Source of the DNA: Phlebotomus papatasi
Lineage: Eukaryota; Arthropoda; Insecta; Diptera; Psychodidae
Assembly: GCF_024763615.1 (NCBI RefSeq)
Contig: NC_077223.1
Span: forward strand, 51,956,627 to 52,020,626
Length of the DNA stretch: 64,000 bases
Direction of reading: 5' to 3'
A program made the translations under genes and the position numbers. Under the pieces are notes generated by a model, which had not been told where the DNA came from, did no database searches, and saw only the letters and a program-made list of their open reading frames with translations. Positions 22,086 to 33,423 of this stretch are shown here, piece after piece; position 1 is the first letter of the stretch, and each line of letters begins with the position of its first letter.

Positions 22086-23690
22086 AGGCTAAATTAAATA
22101 CCGAAATGGGATAGAATCAATCCCAGAGTGGTATAGAATCAATCCCAGAATGGGATAGAATCAATCCCAAAATGGGATAGAATCAATCCCAGAGTGGGAC
22201 AGAATCAATCCCATAGTGGGATAGAATCAATCTCAAAATGGGATAGAATCAATCCCAGAATGGGATAGAATCAATCCCAAAATGGGATAGAATCAATCCC
22301 AGAATCAATCCCAAAGTGGGATAATGGGATAGAATCAATCCCAGAGTGGGATAGAATCAATCCCAGAGTGGGATAGAATCAATCCCAGACTGGGATAGAA
22401 TCAATCCCAGAATGGGATAGAATCAATCCTAGAGTGGGATAGAATCAATCCCAAAATGGGATAGAATCAATCCCAGAGAATTAATCAAAATGGGATAGAA
22501 TCAATCAAAATGGGATAGAATCAATCCCAATCCCAAAGTGGGATAGAATCAATCCCAAAATGGGATAGAATCAATCCCAGAGTGGGATAGAGTGGATAGA
22601 TAGAATCAATCCCAGAATGGGATAGAATCAATCCCAGAGTGGGATAGAGTGGGATAGATAATCAATCCCAGAATGGGATAGAATCAATCAATCCCAGAGT
22701 GGGATAGAGTGGGATAGAATCAATCCCAGAGTGGGATAGAATCAATCCCAGAGTGGGATGGAATCAATCCCAGAATGGGATAGAATCAATCCCAAAATGG
22801 GATAGAATCAATCCCAAAATGGGATAGAATCAATCCCATAGTGGGATAGAATCAATCCCAAAATATAATAGAATCAATCCCACAGTGGGATAGAATTAAT
22901 CCCAAAATGGGATAGAATCAATACCAAAATGGGATAGAATCAATACCAGAATGGGATAGAATCAATCCTAGAGTGGGATAGAATCAATCCCAAAATGGGA
23001 TAGAATCAATCCCAGAGTGGGATAGAATCAATCCCAAAATGGGATAGAATCAATCCCAAAATGGGATAGAATCAATCCCATAGTGGGATAGAATCAATCC
23101 CAAAATATAATAGAATCAATCCCACAGTGGGATAGCATCAATCCCAAAATGGGATAGAATCAATCCCAGAGTGGGATAGAATCAATCCCAAAATGGGATA
23201 GAATCAATCCCAGAGTGGGATAGTATCAATCCCAGAATGGGATAGAATCAATCCCAGAATGGGATAGAATTAATCCCAGAGTGGGATAGAATCAATCCCA
23301 GAATGGGATAGAATCAATCCCAGAGTGGGATAGAAACAATCCCAGAGTGGGATAGAATCAATCCCAGAGTGGGATGGAATCAATCCCAGAATGGGATAGA
23401 ATCAATCCCAAAATGGGATAGAATCAATCCCAAAATGGGATAGAATCAATCCCATAGTGGGATAGAATCAATCCCAAAATAGGATAGAATCAATCCCAGA
23501 GTGGGATAGAATTAATCCCAAAATGGGATAGAATCAATCCCAGAGTGGGATAGAATCAATCCCAAAATGGGATAGAATCAATCCCAGAGTGGGATAGAAT
23601 CAATCCCAGAGTGGGATAGAATCAATACCAAAATGGGATAGAATCAATACCAAAATAGGATAGAATCAATACCAGAATGGGATAGAATTT
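22086..23690 (-). repeat. Right-arm 22-bp tandem array
   Basis: Tandem copies of the complementary unit, core TGGGATAGAATCAATCCCA, over about 1.6 kb. Higher-order structure is visible: a segment with variants CCCATAGTGGG, AAAATATAATAG and CCCACAGTGGG occurs twice (about 22840-22900 and 23080-23140), implying a segmental duplication inside the array. Confidence 0.9.
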
Positions 23691-24252
23691 ATACTGTTTC
23701 CTAATAAATAATGACTTTCAAAAATCAATGCTGCAATGGGATTAAATTAATCCCACGATTTCTAAAATTCAATCTCAAATTGAGATAGAAACAATACCAT
23801 TTCCTCCTCAAAAAATTAATTTCATAAATTTAATACCAATATGTCCTAAAAGTAATCCCAATATTTCTTAACTTTGTTCCAGAAACTAAAATCAATCCCA
23901 ATATGCACCTATTTTCAAGAAAATTTGGGATAATTTTGGTATTGAAATGGTGGGATTAAAATCAATACCATGGGTATTGAATCTGGATACTTGAAAAATT
24001 TTCTCTGTGTATGGACACATTCTTTTCCTGCTCCAGGCTACACAATAGTTCAAACAAAAGCCAATCTGAAGCTAGAGAGGAAGCTCTGTTGAAGGGTTAA
24101 TTGAGAATTGAACAATCCGACCTGCAAACACTTCCACTTCGCTAGCATCTGATTATTTTGTGGGACAAAAGATTTCCAATCAACAGGAAATTATTGAATT
24201 TTAGTGTGTATTTATGGAGCAAGTAACTACTCTAAAAAAAAACAGTGATAAT

Positions 24253-24559
24253 CCCAGATAAGCTTATGGTAGCTGAGATTCTTTACATGTGACCTGGGAA
24301 TTGGGAATGTGTGCAACTCGGGGTGCTTGCAACTCGGAATTCGTAAAATTCAATTGTGAATTAAATTTGGGGGTAAAGAATCGCATCGAGCAAACGGTTT
24401 TCAGTCACCGATATGGATAAAATTGGCTCGACGAGATTTTTTACCCCCAAAATTCAACTCACAATCGAATTTTCACGTATTCTGAGTTGCAAGCACCCCG
24501 AGTTGCACGCATTTCGAGGTCGCCTGCAAAGAATCTCAGCTACCATAAGCTTATCTGGG
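24253..24559. mobile_element. Palindromic MITE, 307 bp
   Basis: Nearly perfect inverted arms: CCCAGATAAGCTTATGGTAG then CTGAGATTCTTTACATG on the left, and the same sequence complemented on the right. Inner arms continue with CAACTCGGGGTGCTTGCAAC. A diverged copy is at 45872-46250. The target duplication is not clear. Confidence 0.75.
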
Positions 24560-26075
24560 CTTATTTTGTTGATTCAGCAGCTAATTCAATCTTATTAAAA
24601 GTTTGCTAAATAGATGTTATTTGATATAAAAGTCGGAAAATGTTTTGTAAAATTCGAAAATAACATTCTTTTAATAAAATTTTTGCAAGATTCAGTTCCC
24701 AGCGAATACCAAAAGCCAATCGAATTCAATTCAGCTGAAGCGATGGCAGAGCTAACATCCCGAAAGCCAAAATGCCGCACGCCAAAATCCCGGAAAGGCC
24801 AAAATCCCGGAAAGGCCAAAATCCCGAAAGCCAAAATCCCTAATGTTCAAAATCCTGAAAGGGATGAAATTATATGGAGGAAAATGTTTATAATAATTTC
24901 CCAAGACACAGAAGATTTCCCTTTGCCTCCGGGACCCAAGCTGAAGACATATGCATTTTGAGCTGAATTCTGCTAACCTTAAAACGACATTTGCGAGGTA
25001 GTGCCATTTTCATGGTTAGCACTTTTTGTTCGAGAACTGCTGACTGGTCAGCATATTTTTGCTGCATATTTTTGCTGATCAACTCAGCAAAAAATATGCT
25101 GAAAACGCTGCCTTTATCAGCTAACTGTGCTTGCTGGGTTGACCGCTTTACAAACATTGTTTTTTTCAGAGTAAGTTAACTCGTCAAACAGTACAGAAAA
25201 TTTAATTATTTTTTGGTAATGGATTGAGCTTCAAAGACCGGCTATGTACCATAGGAAAAAATTAAAATTCCTATGAAGGCAGAAAAATTTAAGCAATTAG
25301 GATAGGAAAAGAGTTCACACACAGCTCTGTAATTAACCTATTTAGCCGTGAGTGAGAGCTCTCATAAATCCTCTAAGCTTAGCAAATTGATTGTTGCAGA
25401 AGAAAGATGAGGGAAAAACTTATAGCACACAAATTCCGCAAAATTAATTCTTCTACATCCCCATGGATGCCACAATGTTGAACAGTTGGGAAAATGTGCT
25501 CACGGAACCATGAGGACTGTGGTGTGGATTATTTTGAGCTTGGTTTATAGAAATGTTCATTTTCAGAGCGGTTAATGCTACATATGTTATATGCATTGCT
25601 GTGTGGTAGATATGTAACAAATAAATTTATCTATGAAATTCAAATTAACTTTTTAAGAGCGCTTATATTTTGTGATGGTATAATTTTTCCAATTGGGAGG
25701 TTGTTCAGTGAATTTCTCAAATTTAAAATAGCTAACAAAGGCACTTGTCAAATAAGATAGAATTAATATTCATAGATTCTATGTTCATTATTGCAACTGC
25801 AATAATGGACATTCTATGTTCATTATTGCAACTGCAATAATGGACAGAATAAGGAAAAAAAGCTCAAAGGAAGCTCATTAAGCTGAGAATTGATGTGTGA
25901 GAAGAGTGAAGAGTTAAATTAGTGAAAAAGAGATAAAAATAAAAAGAAGTGAGTTATTTAATAGAGAGAAATTAGATGAAATGTAGGAGATTAAATTTTT
26001 ATAGGAATCCAGAAGAAAGAGAGGAAAGGGAAGGAATTAGGTGTGGGAAAAAGTTCAAGGTTTTAAAGGAGACTG
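24560..26075. other. No gene recognised; two short tandem repeats
   Basis: 24755-24850 is a run of about 17-bp units of the type CCAAAATCCCGGAAAGG, about four to five imperfect copies. 25790-25850 contains two tandem copies of a 35-bp unit that includes the palindrome TTATTGCAACTGCAATAA. The remainder is AT-rich without supportable genes. Confidence 0.6.
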
Positions 26076-26079
26076 TAAG

Positions 26080-26175
26080 TCTGTAAGTAATGTAATGTAA
26101 TGTAATTTATTTGTCAACATGTGTCGTTACAATAATTCCCTATACCATGCGTCCGCCGCCGATTCAGCGTGCTTG
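26080..26175 (-). mobile_element. LINE 3' end with ATTAC-type tail
   Basis: Read on the minus strand, the segment passes through GCATGGTATAGGGAATTATT and CACATGTTGACAAATAAA into three or more copies of TTACA. A short 3' terminal fragment ending in AATAAA plus a pentanucleotide tail is typical of 5'-truncated non-LTR retrotransposons. Clade not assigned; no coding sequence remains. Confidence 0.45.
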
Positions 26176-27389
26176 AAGCCATAGTTTTTTAAATTTTGTT
26201 TTATATTAGAAAATTAATATTTTATTCCATTAGGAAAAACTCAACCCTTGTTCCTAATGTTATAAACTAGTTAATTTATAATAAAACTACACCTGAAAAT
26301 CATACTCCAATTGCCCTCAAACCCCCTGTAAATCAAAGACTCTGCCACTGAAAATTACATTAAAAAATCCACTTTTCCATGCACAGAGGTCAAGATAAAA
26401 AGTTGTTTTTCTCTAATGACATATTTTCTCTAGAAAAAGAAATATTTATTTGAAAAAAATATACTCAAAAATTAAGTTAAAAATGTTGACAAAATCATAA
26501 ATTTACGTAAACCATGAACATGAACTTAAACCATGTGTCACATGAGATTTTATTGTTGGACGGTCACTGATAAATACATAAATTATATTAGAGGAGGGAA
26601 TGGCTTTTTTCTAGTTAATGGAGACTGTTATACCTTGTTTGCTGCAATATTTGAGACACTTAAGGAATTTATATGTAAAATTAGTAGAAATATTGAAAAT
26701 ATCCTGAGGAAATTAATAATTTTCCACTAGGGACCCATTTTGAACGGAAGAATTATTTTTGGTGTCCCTTAGATTGATCTAAAAATAAACCCATTCGACC
26801 CCTGACTCACCTTCCGTCACCAGGACATTAGATTTATTCCGCAAATTGCTCCACAGCGTGGAGCATTGGGTTTGTTTTATAAATATACAATCGGTATATG
26901 CTCCTTTATGACATCAATATTCAGTTCAATGATTTGAAAATGATTAGATGTAGGCTCTCTTTCTTGTAAAATCTCATTTACTTGATGCTTCATCGAGCAC
27001 ATTCGGATCATCTTCAACAATGTATTCCCTTCCACTGCAGACATTTGTGGAAATTCTTGAATACAATTTATTATTTATTAACCTATACAGTTATTCAAGA
27101 ACGAGAAAAAGGTTCTTGGTAAGATACATCCACCAGAAATCATGGCGAAAGCTTCTTCCAAAGTATGACGGAGCTAATCAATTATACATAATATGCTATT
27201 AAAAAATTAATAGTTCCTTCTTCCACTTCTTTCTAAAATAAGTCGTTTTTAACAGAAATATTAAAAAAAAACATAACAAAAAAATCTTGAGTACATTCGT
27301 GAGTATTTGTTAATGTTTGTCAAAACTCGAATTAACTCTATCCAATACGTCAAAAGTCAGACTTTGAAATTAAATTGGAGATAAATATT
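26176..27389. other. No gene recognised
   Basis: AT-rich spacer. Short open frames on the plus strand (26533-26730, 27020-27202) have no domain, splice or codon support. Confidence 0.4.
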
Positions 27390-27680
27390 AAAGATTAAAG
27401 TACCTCCTTCTTTGACACTTAATTGAAACGCGCCTCTCTCTTCGTAATCATCGCACCAGAAGGACCAAAGAAAAGGAGGGCGGATTTCGTAAGCCTTTCT
27501 CGCGAATCCTCTAAAATGAAAACCCATTTCATGTTCTAAAGCTGCGAATCCCAATTAAATTTCACGCCAGGAGCACCTTTGAGATGAGGGTACCTTCTTT
27601 AGTTCCATAACCCATATTTTCTTCAGGTGGAGCCAAAGACACGACATAAAGCAGATTATGAGGAGTGAGTGATTTAAAAT
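27390..27680 (-). pseudogene. Possible frameshifted coding remnant
   Basis: Three consecutive minus-strand blocks look coding but lie in different frames. The first, about 27680-27590, reads NLLYVVSLAPPEENMGYGTK; a middle block reads GAPGVKFNWDSQ; the last, about 27540-27400, reads RKAYEIRPPFLWSFWCDD and then YEERGAFQLSVKEG. The region is GC-richer than its surroundings. It could be a gene that has decayed by frameshift, or exons separated by very short introns that I cannot place. Family not recognised. Confidence 0.25.
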
Positions 27681-28774
27681 TCAAATATATTGTTACATTT
27701 ACAAGAGGAATATCTTATTTTGGGGAATCCTCACTGTACACACCTCCATGACATTCTATGGCAAATGAAGAATGTGAACAATCCTCGACACTTTCATTGT
27801 ATATATATCTGGTGCGAACACACATAATTTCCCGTGAGATTTCTCATCTCAGGGCGCTTTTTGTTGGTATTTTCGCGCGCGAGAGAAAATTTGTGCTAAG
27901 GGGCTTGGGAAATTTCGTCAAATTACTTCCATATGAGGTGACTTAACTCGTTCGAGGATTTATGGGCTGAGAAAGTGAATACGGGGATCATAGAAAAGGA
28001 ATGAGAAGTTTTCTGCTGATTAAGCTTTACGCACATTTTTCTTTCATAACAAAAAAAAAAACATATTATGTGTGAGAAGAGGCATAAATATTTATCGATC
28101 TATCCCAATGGAATATTTTTCCAAATCATTTTTCAAAACATTCTTTTGAAATTCGACCTGAGCTTAGAAAAAAAGAAATCGCTATGTTTTAGTGGATTTG
28201 TGCTATAAACTTCAATACTTTATATAACATTTAGCTGATTTTTTTTTAAAAATATTTTTGTGGAACCAGTTTTTGACTTTCCCCTCAAAACCATGTTTTG
28301 TTGGAATTCATCTAAAATGTACTGTGCAATTTTTTTCTTCATTTTTTGGATATGCTTAGAGATTATTCAGGCCCCTCGGGGGGAATTTCGTTCATAAACG
28401 AAAGTACAGTTGAATCATTCCGAAAACGGTTTTCCAAGGTCAAAGGTTTAAAAAACTTTAGACTAGAGAGCGCATTAGGGCCTCTACAGACCTGAGGATT
28501 AGCAGAGAGACGGCTTAGCGTAATAATTATATTCGAATGATTAAACTACATTTCCATAATTTTCCACTAAGTAGTCTCTCGCCTTAAGTCGTAGGGCATT
28601 ACTCAAACGACTGGTATCATTTTTAGGCTCATTGGAAAGGTCTGGGAAATTTTTGTTAAAACTGAATTGATTTCAATGGTTCTGAACCAGTAACGAACCG
28701 ATTCATAATCGATAAGTATTTTTTTTCGAAATTCAATTATATTACTCCTATGCTGTTTTAGGCAATCTTTTGAG
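27681..28774. other. No gene recognised
   Basis: AT-rich spacer with a weak resemblance at 28370-28460 to the repeats at 15080 and 16950 (a G-rich run, then TTTCCAAGGTCAAAGG). Nothing else supportable. Confidence 0.4.
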
Positions 28775-29190
28775 TGATTCAATCCTCCCGTTCAGTAATA
28801 ACCTTCCCGATTTAAGAGCTCTCTCCGATTGAGGTTTTTTTCTGTACAGATTCGAAGGTAAATCGTAAATCAGAGAGAACTTACCTAAAAACCCGTTGGA
28901 TGTTCGAGAATTTAAACCGAAGAGTTACACAAAAGTGAGGAAGTTCATCAAAAGGACATTTATTTTAATGAAATTGCAATTCAAACGTTCTGCTATCCTG
29001 AAGTTCCACAAAATTACATAAAAAATCGCCTTTTGCAGCAAATGTTTACACACTGTTGTTGACATTGTTGATGATTGATGTGTCAAGAATACCGAAATTT
29101 GAAATGTCAGAACGATCAGAGCTAAATCTTTTTGTCTTGGCTTTGGTGTGGGTTTTCCTCTTCAAAAGATTATTACTGAATGGAGCCAAT
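28775..29190 (+). repeat. Direct tandem duplication, unit 1
   Basis: Matches 29319-29750 in the same direction: CAATCCTCCCGTTCAGTAAT, AACCTTCCCGATTTAAGAGC, GAGTTACACAAAAGTGAG, CACACTGTTGTTGACATTGT and CTTGGCTTTGGTGTGG. Substitutions and small indels are spread throughout, so the duplication is not recent. Neither unit encodes an intact protein. Confidence 0.75.
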
Positions 29191-29318
29191 CTGTTCAATA
29201 TATCAGTTGTGAACCGGTAAACGGTAAATGATGCGAAAGTACTTTTGAAGCATAGCGTCTAAGACCGTCTTCAGACTAGAGGTTTGGCCTAGTTTCTGAA
29301 GGTCTCAAAATCCTGAAT

Positions 29319-29750
29319 CCTCTCGTTCAGTATTAACCTTCCCGATTTAAGAGCTCTCTCCGGTTGAGGTTTTTCCTTTACCGATTCGAAGGTATCTCAG
29401 AGAGAATTTACGTAAAAATTCGTTGAAAGTTCGAACGTTTAAACCGATGAGTTACACAAAAGTGAGCAAGTTCATGGAAAGGACATTTATTTGAATGAAA
29501 TTGCACTTAAGACTTTCTGCCATCCTAAAATTCCACAAAATTCTCTTTTTGCAGCCAACGTTTGCACACTGTTGTTGACATTGTTGACGATTGAAGTGTC
29601 AATAATATCGAAATTCTAAATGGCAGAACAATCAACGCTAAACCGGCGAGTACTTGAACTTGCACTTTAGGCTTCCGGTAGATTTTCGAACAGGTTTGTC
29701 TTGGCTTTGGTGTGGCTTTGTCTCTTCGAAAGGTTATTACTGACAGAGCC
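29319..29750 (+). repeat. Direct tandem duplication, unit 2
   Basis: Second copy of the roughly 430-bp unit, 544 bp downstream of the first by start position. It carries a short extra block (about 29645-29690) that unit 1 lacks, so one copy gained or lost sequence after the duplication. Confidence 0.75.
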
Positions 29751-32119
29751 AATAGCAACCAATTTAATTTCCTCTTCTGATTCAAAATTAATTCCCCTTA
29801 ATAGTCCATTTCTAAGTCAAAATTTTCCAAAACTTTTCGACTGATGAGAATCTAGAGAAGTTAAGCCTAATGGCTAAGCCTTAGGTTTGAAGCCCGTATA
29901 AGTCACGAATTCGAGCATTCCGCAAAGGCTGGGACGCATTGCAACCTTTTTTAAATGCAACTGGATTTTAACATGATATATAATTTAGCTCGACAAACCA
30001 ATTGTGGTGTTTAATTACGTTGAAGAGGGAAAAGGTACCCCAATTCAAAGTTGCCCCACTTCCCTCTATAGACGAATTAAAAAAAAGGAATCTAAAATGA
30101 TATTGCCAAAATATCACTTTCTTTTTGTTAATTGGAAAAATAATTTTTCTTTTAAAAGAAGTTCATCCCGAAGAATGAAATTATACTGTCATGCCTTTTT
30201 CACCCCAATTTCCACAAGAAAAAAAGTTTGTACGGAAATTCTTAATTCAATAACCAGACCTTTCAAAAGTCCCCTCCTGAAAAAAAAAGAGTAATTCAGG
30301 TTAAAGAGTGAAATCTCGTTAAATTGGAATTGTGGCATTTTTGGCGAGGAAAAAAAGCTCTAAAGTCGAGATTCTCGAGAGATGAAGAACTTTTTTTTAG
30401 CGCCGGAAAATATACATTGGTGTTTTTCACGAACAAGAAAATTGAATTGAAAATTCACTTCATTGATCTTTCCACTTCAACGATTGTCTCCCAAAGCTCC
30501 CTATAGGCTTCCCTTCATTATCTTTCTGGTTCTTTTTTTCTCTTCTTGATTTTCCGTTTTCTCCGTCGCATGTAAAAAGGGAAGAAAATTAATGATTCCA
30601 GTTATTCTCGAGTGTAATTGAAGTGGAAGAAAATGAAGCGATATGTCTGTTGCGCCACCAGGATCTTCCTAAAAGAAAATGACTCAATTGATGACGAATT
30701 CCCTTTATCTTCACACACTGCCTGGCATATTAGAAAACTCAATTTTCCAGTAAATTTCATTTCACCTGAATCTCTGTATGCCATTTTTTTCATCTCAAGT
30801 TATCTCATCGCAGATTTGACCTCGTTCCCCAGTTGATCATCAAAGAGATGTGTTTCTATTCCATGTTCCTGTTGAGTCTCCAACAAATCTTCCTAAACTT
30901 AAAAGAGTGGCGTTTGATAAAAGACTCACATGTTTCTATCTAAATCACATTTTCTAATAAATAATATGCAGATGGTTGAGTGACTTTAACGATTTTTTTA
31001 GTGGTGAAAATTGTGTTATTGGGAAGAAAATTTAAACAATATTTCAAGATAATTTTACTCATAAATTTTGATACAAACCTAATTTGGAAAATGGCACACT
31101 TTTGTTAAATTCGGAGTAAGCAGTTTAGTATAGAAAGTATTCTCAAAACTAAATTATTTTATTTCACATATCACCTACAGTTCTGTAAACCAATTACATT
31201 TAAAAAAAAATTGTACAGTAATGCGTATTTATAAATTACTGCAATATCTTTTTAAACTCTTCCTTTAGCGTTTAGTGGCAATATTTTAACAAGAAGGGTA
31301 TTTATTTTTTATGGTATAAAGAAGCTTATTAAGTGAAATTAATTAATGTGGTAGTATAATTAAACGCCATATAGAATGTATTTTCTTATAAGACTTACCA
31401 CTTTTTAATATACCTTTCAATTAAATAAGAAAAATTGTAGTTGGGCGTGCTTGGAAGATATAATTTATCGTACTTTGTATCGACTCTTTTAATTTTCTTT
31501 TTTGTTTCTTCGATGAATTAAAAAATAAATAAATTCAGATTCACATTATGTACTATCGCTATTTTAATAAATTCAATTATTAATAAAATCGAGAATCGAA
31601 AAAAGAGAAATTCTAGGAAATGGTTTTCTAGGCACCTAAAGAATTATTTTTTTTTCTGATTGTCCAAAATTTTCTAATTAAATATAATATATTTCTATAA
31701 ATTTTCTTATTTTTGAGAACACACTTATTGTCACCATTTTCAAATAAAAACATTGTCAATATTTATATAAATTTAATAAAAGTAATAAGAATATTACCAT
31801 TTTATTATATTTATTTAGTGTTTTAGACTTTTTTTATTGAGTTTTTTTTAAAATTTTTGATTTTTTCATGTCTCTTTTGTAAGTTCTCAGTTTTTCGTTC
31901 GATTTCCCTTAAGTTTTGAAAGTCGAAATTTATTCATTAAATATTTATAGAATTTTGATTAACATTTAAATTGATTGTTCTTAAGATGTTGAATAGCAAA
32001 TGTTTCACCTGCTGCTGTAGAAATTATCGTATTCTGTTTGCTCCAACAATTCCGACAATTTTAAATTGAGAAATCTCTTAATTCCTTTTAATTAAAGTGT
32101 AACAAGTTTCTTTGAAAAT
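29751..32119. other. No gene recognised
   Basis: AT-rich spacer, extremely so between 31000 and 32100. Small overlapping frames at 30004-30294 and 30600-30836 have no support. No repeat partner found inside the window. Confidence 0.4.
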
Positions 32120-33075
32120 GTCAAACATTTTCCAAAAATGCTTTTTTCTGAAATCCTTTTATCAAAAATCACCACATGGGGTAAAATGAAAAAAAGGTGT
32201 GGGGCAAAAAGTAACAAAAACCTAAGCAATTTCTAATGTCTCACGGCGAAAAGAAATGTCATTGCCATGTATCGGCGCTTGTTGTAGACAGTGATGGTGA
32301 TAAAAAGATCCGAAAAAATAAATAATACGCACAGTCCAATTCAGAAGAATAAAAATTTTGCCGAGTTTTACTTAAATTTAAGATATTTAGTTTAAAAAGA
32401 AGACAAAACACTTCTTATCATTATTTTTTTGTTTTGTTATTATTCTGCACTTAAGTGACATTTACTCGGTAACTCTTCAGCAGATTTCGTCAAATTCGTC
32501 TCGCCCAATTCGCTATTTCCGTCTTTTCAGAATGGTTGAATGCAGTTGTTTTTTGTCAAAGATTGCTTTTGGAAAATAATTTTAAAGCGCTTTTTCAGAT
32601 AGAGAAAACGCTGTTATACAAAGGTGTTGTAGAGGAATAAATTTCCTATGAAAATATGTCATCTATGCTTTTTCTTTTTAAATTTACATTTAATTTTAAA
32701 TTAAATTAAATTAAATTTTAAATTTATAATTAGAAATTTAAATTTAAATTTAACTAAAAATTTAAATTTAAATTTAATTAAAAATTTAAATTTAAATTTA
32801 AATTAAAAGCCGGTAAAGAGCGAATCAGTAAATGTGATAGTTTTACCCCGTGCCTGATACTATTTGCCCCAGTATTTCTGAGAGTGGTCCAAAATTACCT
32901 TTTAGTAAACAGTTCGATAAATGTATTTCCTTACAAAATAGAGGAAAATTATTTTATTAAATTTGTAAAGCGGTAAATTTTCTATAAAATTGCGCAAATT
33001 AGAAATTTCTGGGATGTTCGGGTAGCTTATAAAAAATAAAATATTCTTTTTGTGACTTTTTGCCCCAGTCTCCCC
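32120..33075 (+). mobile_element. Truncated copy 2 of the 15487-16898 element family
   Basis: The right end is intact (GTGACTTTTTGCCCCAGTCT, then CCCC, followed by TA at 33076-33077). The left end is missing: matching starts at CAAACATTTTCCAAAAATGC. Unlike copy 1 it keeps uninterrupted sequence through 32235-32300, giving an empty site for the insertion at 15897-16300. A simple repeat has expanded inside it (32686-32806). Confidence 0.75.
32686..32806. repeat. AAATTT simple repeat expansion
   Basis: About 120 bases made almost wholly of TTAAATTTAAAT-type repeats. It sits where the sister copies at 16620 and 58150 have unique sequence, so it expanded after the element inserted. Confidence 0.8.
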
Positions 33076-33160
33076 TACAGAAAATTTTGCAACAATATTA
33101 ACCATATGAAGCGTCATTAGCATTGAACTCAGAGTTGGATATCTTCAATTTAGATAGTAA

Positions 33161-33420
33161 TGGCTCCGGCATACCTTTTAGATCAGGAAAATTTTATGAA
33201 GTCGAAATTCAATGCCCTTTCTGTCTCACACGTATCTGCATATCTCATTCTTTCGAACTCTTCTTCTTCTTTTAAGCATCACAACAAATTCAATTTAACT
33301 CGATCGAATTTGGAGTGCGAAGGAGTGAGGTGTAAACATATGCAAAACTTGTGAGAAAGGAAGAGATATGAATTTTGATTTCATGAAATTGGTACCGATC
33401 TCAAAAGTGTGCCGGAGGCA
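33161..33420. mobile_element. Harbinger-like MITE, copy 3
   Basis: 260 bp with ends TGGCTCCGGCATACC and the complement of TGCCTCCGGCACAC, sharing AGATCAGGAAAATTTTATGA with the copy at 10679. The flanks are TAA on the left and TTG on the right, so the duplication is degraded. Confidence 0.7.
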
Positions 33421-33423
33421 TTG

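Larger units (their letters stand above)
19668..24009. mobile_element. 4.34-kb TA-flanked foldback element built from a 22-bp palindromic minisatellite
   Basis: The ends CACAGAGAAAA and TTTTCTCTGTG are exact inverted repeats flanked by TA (19666-19667 and 24010-24011). Inside, the left arm (to about 21285) repeats the unit GGGATTGATTCTATCCCATT and the right arm (from about 22100) repeats its complement. The whole can fold into a giant hairpin with a unique loop of about 0.8 kb. Each unit contains GGGAT...ATCCC and is itself a small palindrome. No transposase is visible, so it is non-autonomous. The TA duplication suggests Tc1/mariner-type mobilisation (inference). Confidence 0.85.

Noticed and set aside
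19846..23690. Resemblance of the regular 22-bp repeats to a CRISPR array
   Set aside because: The units are directly adjacent with no unique spacers, occur in both orientations and lie in insect DNA inside a TIR element.
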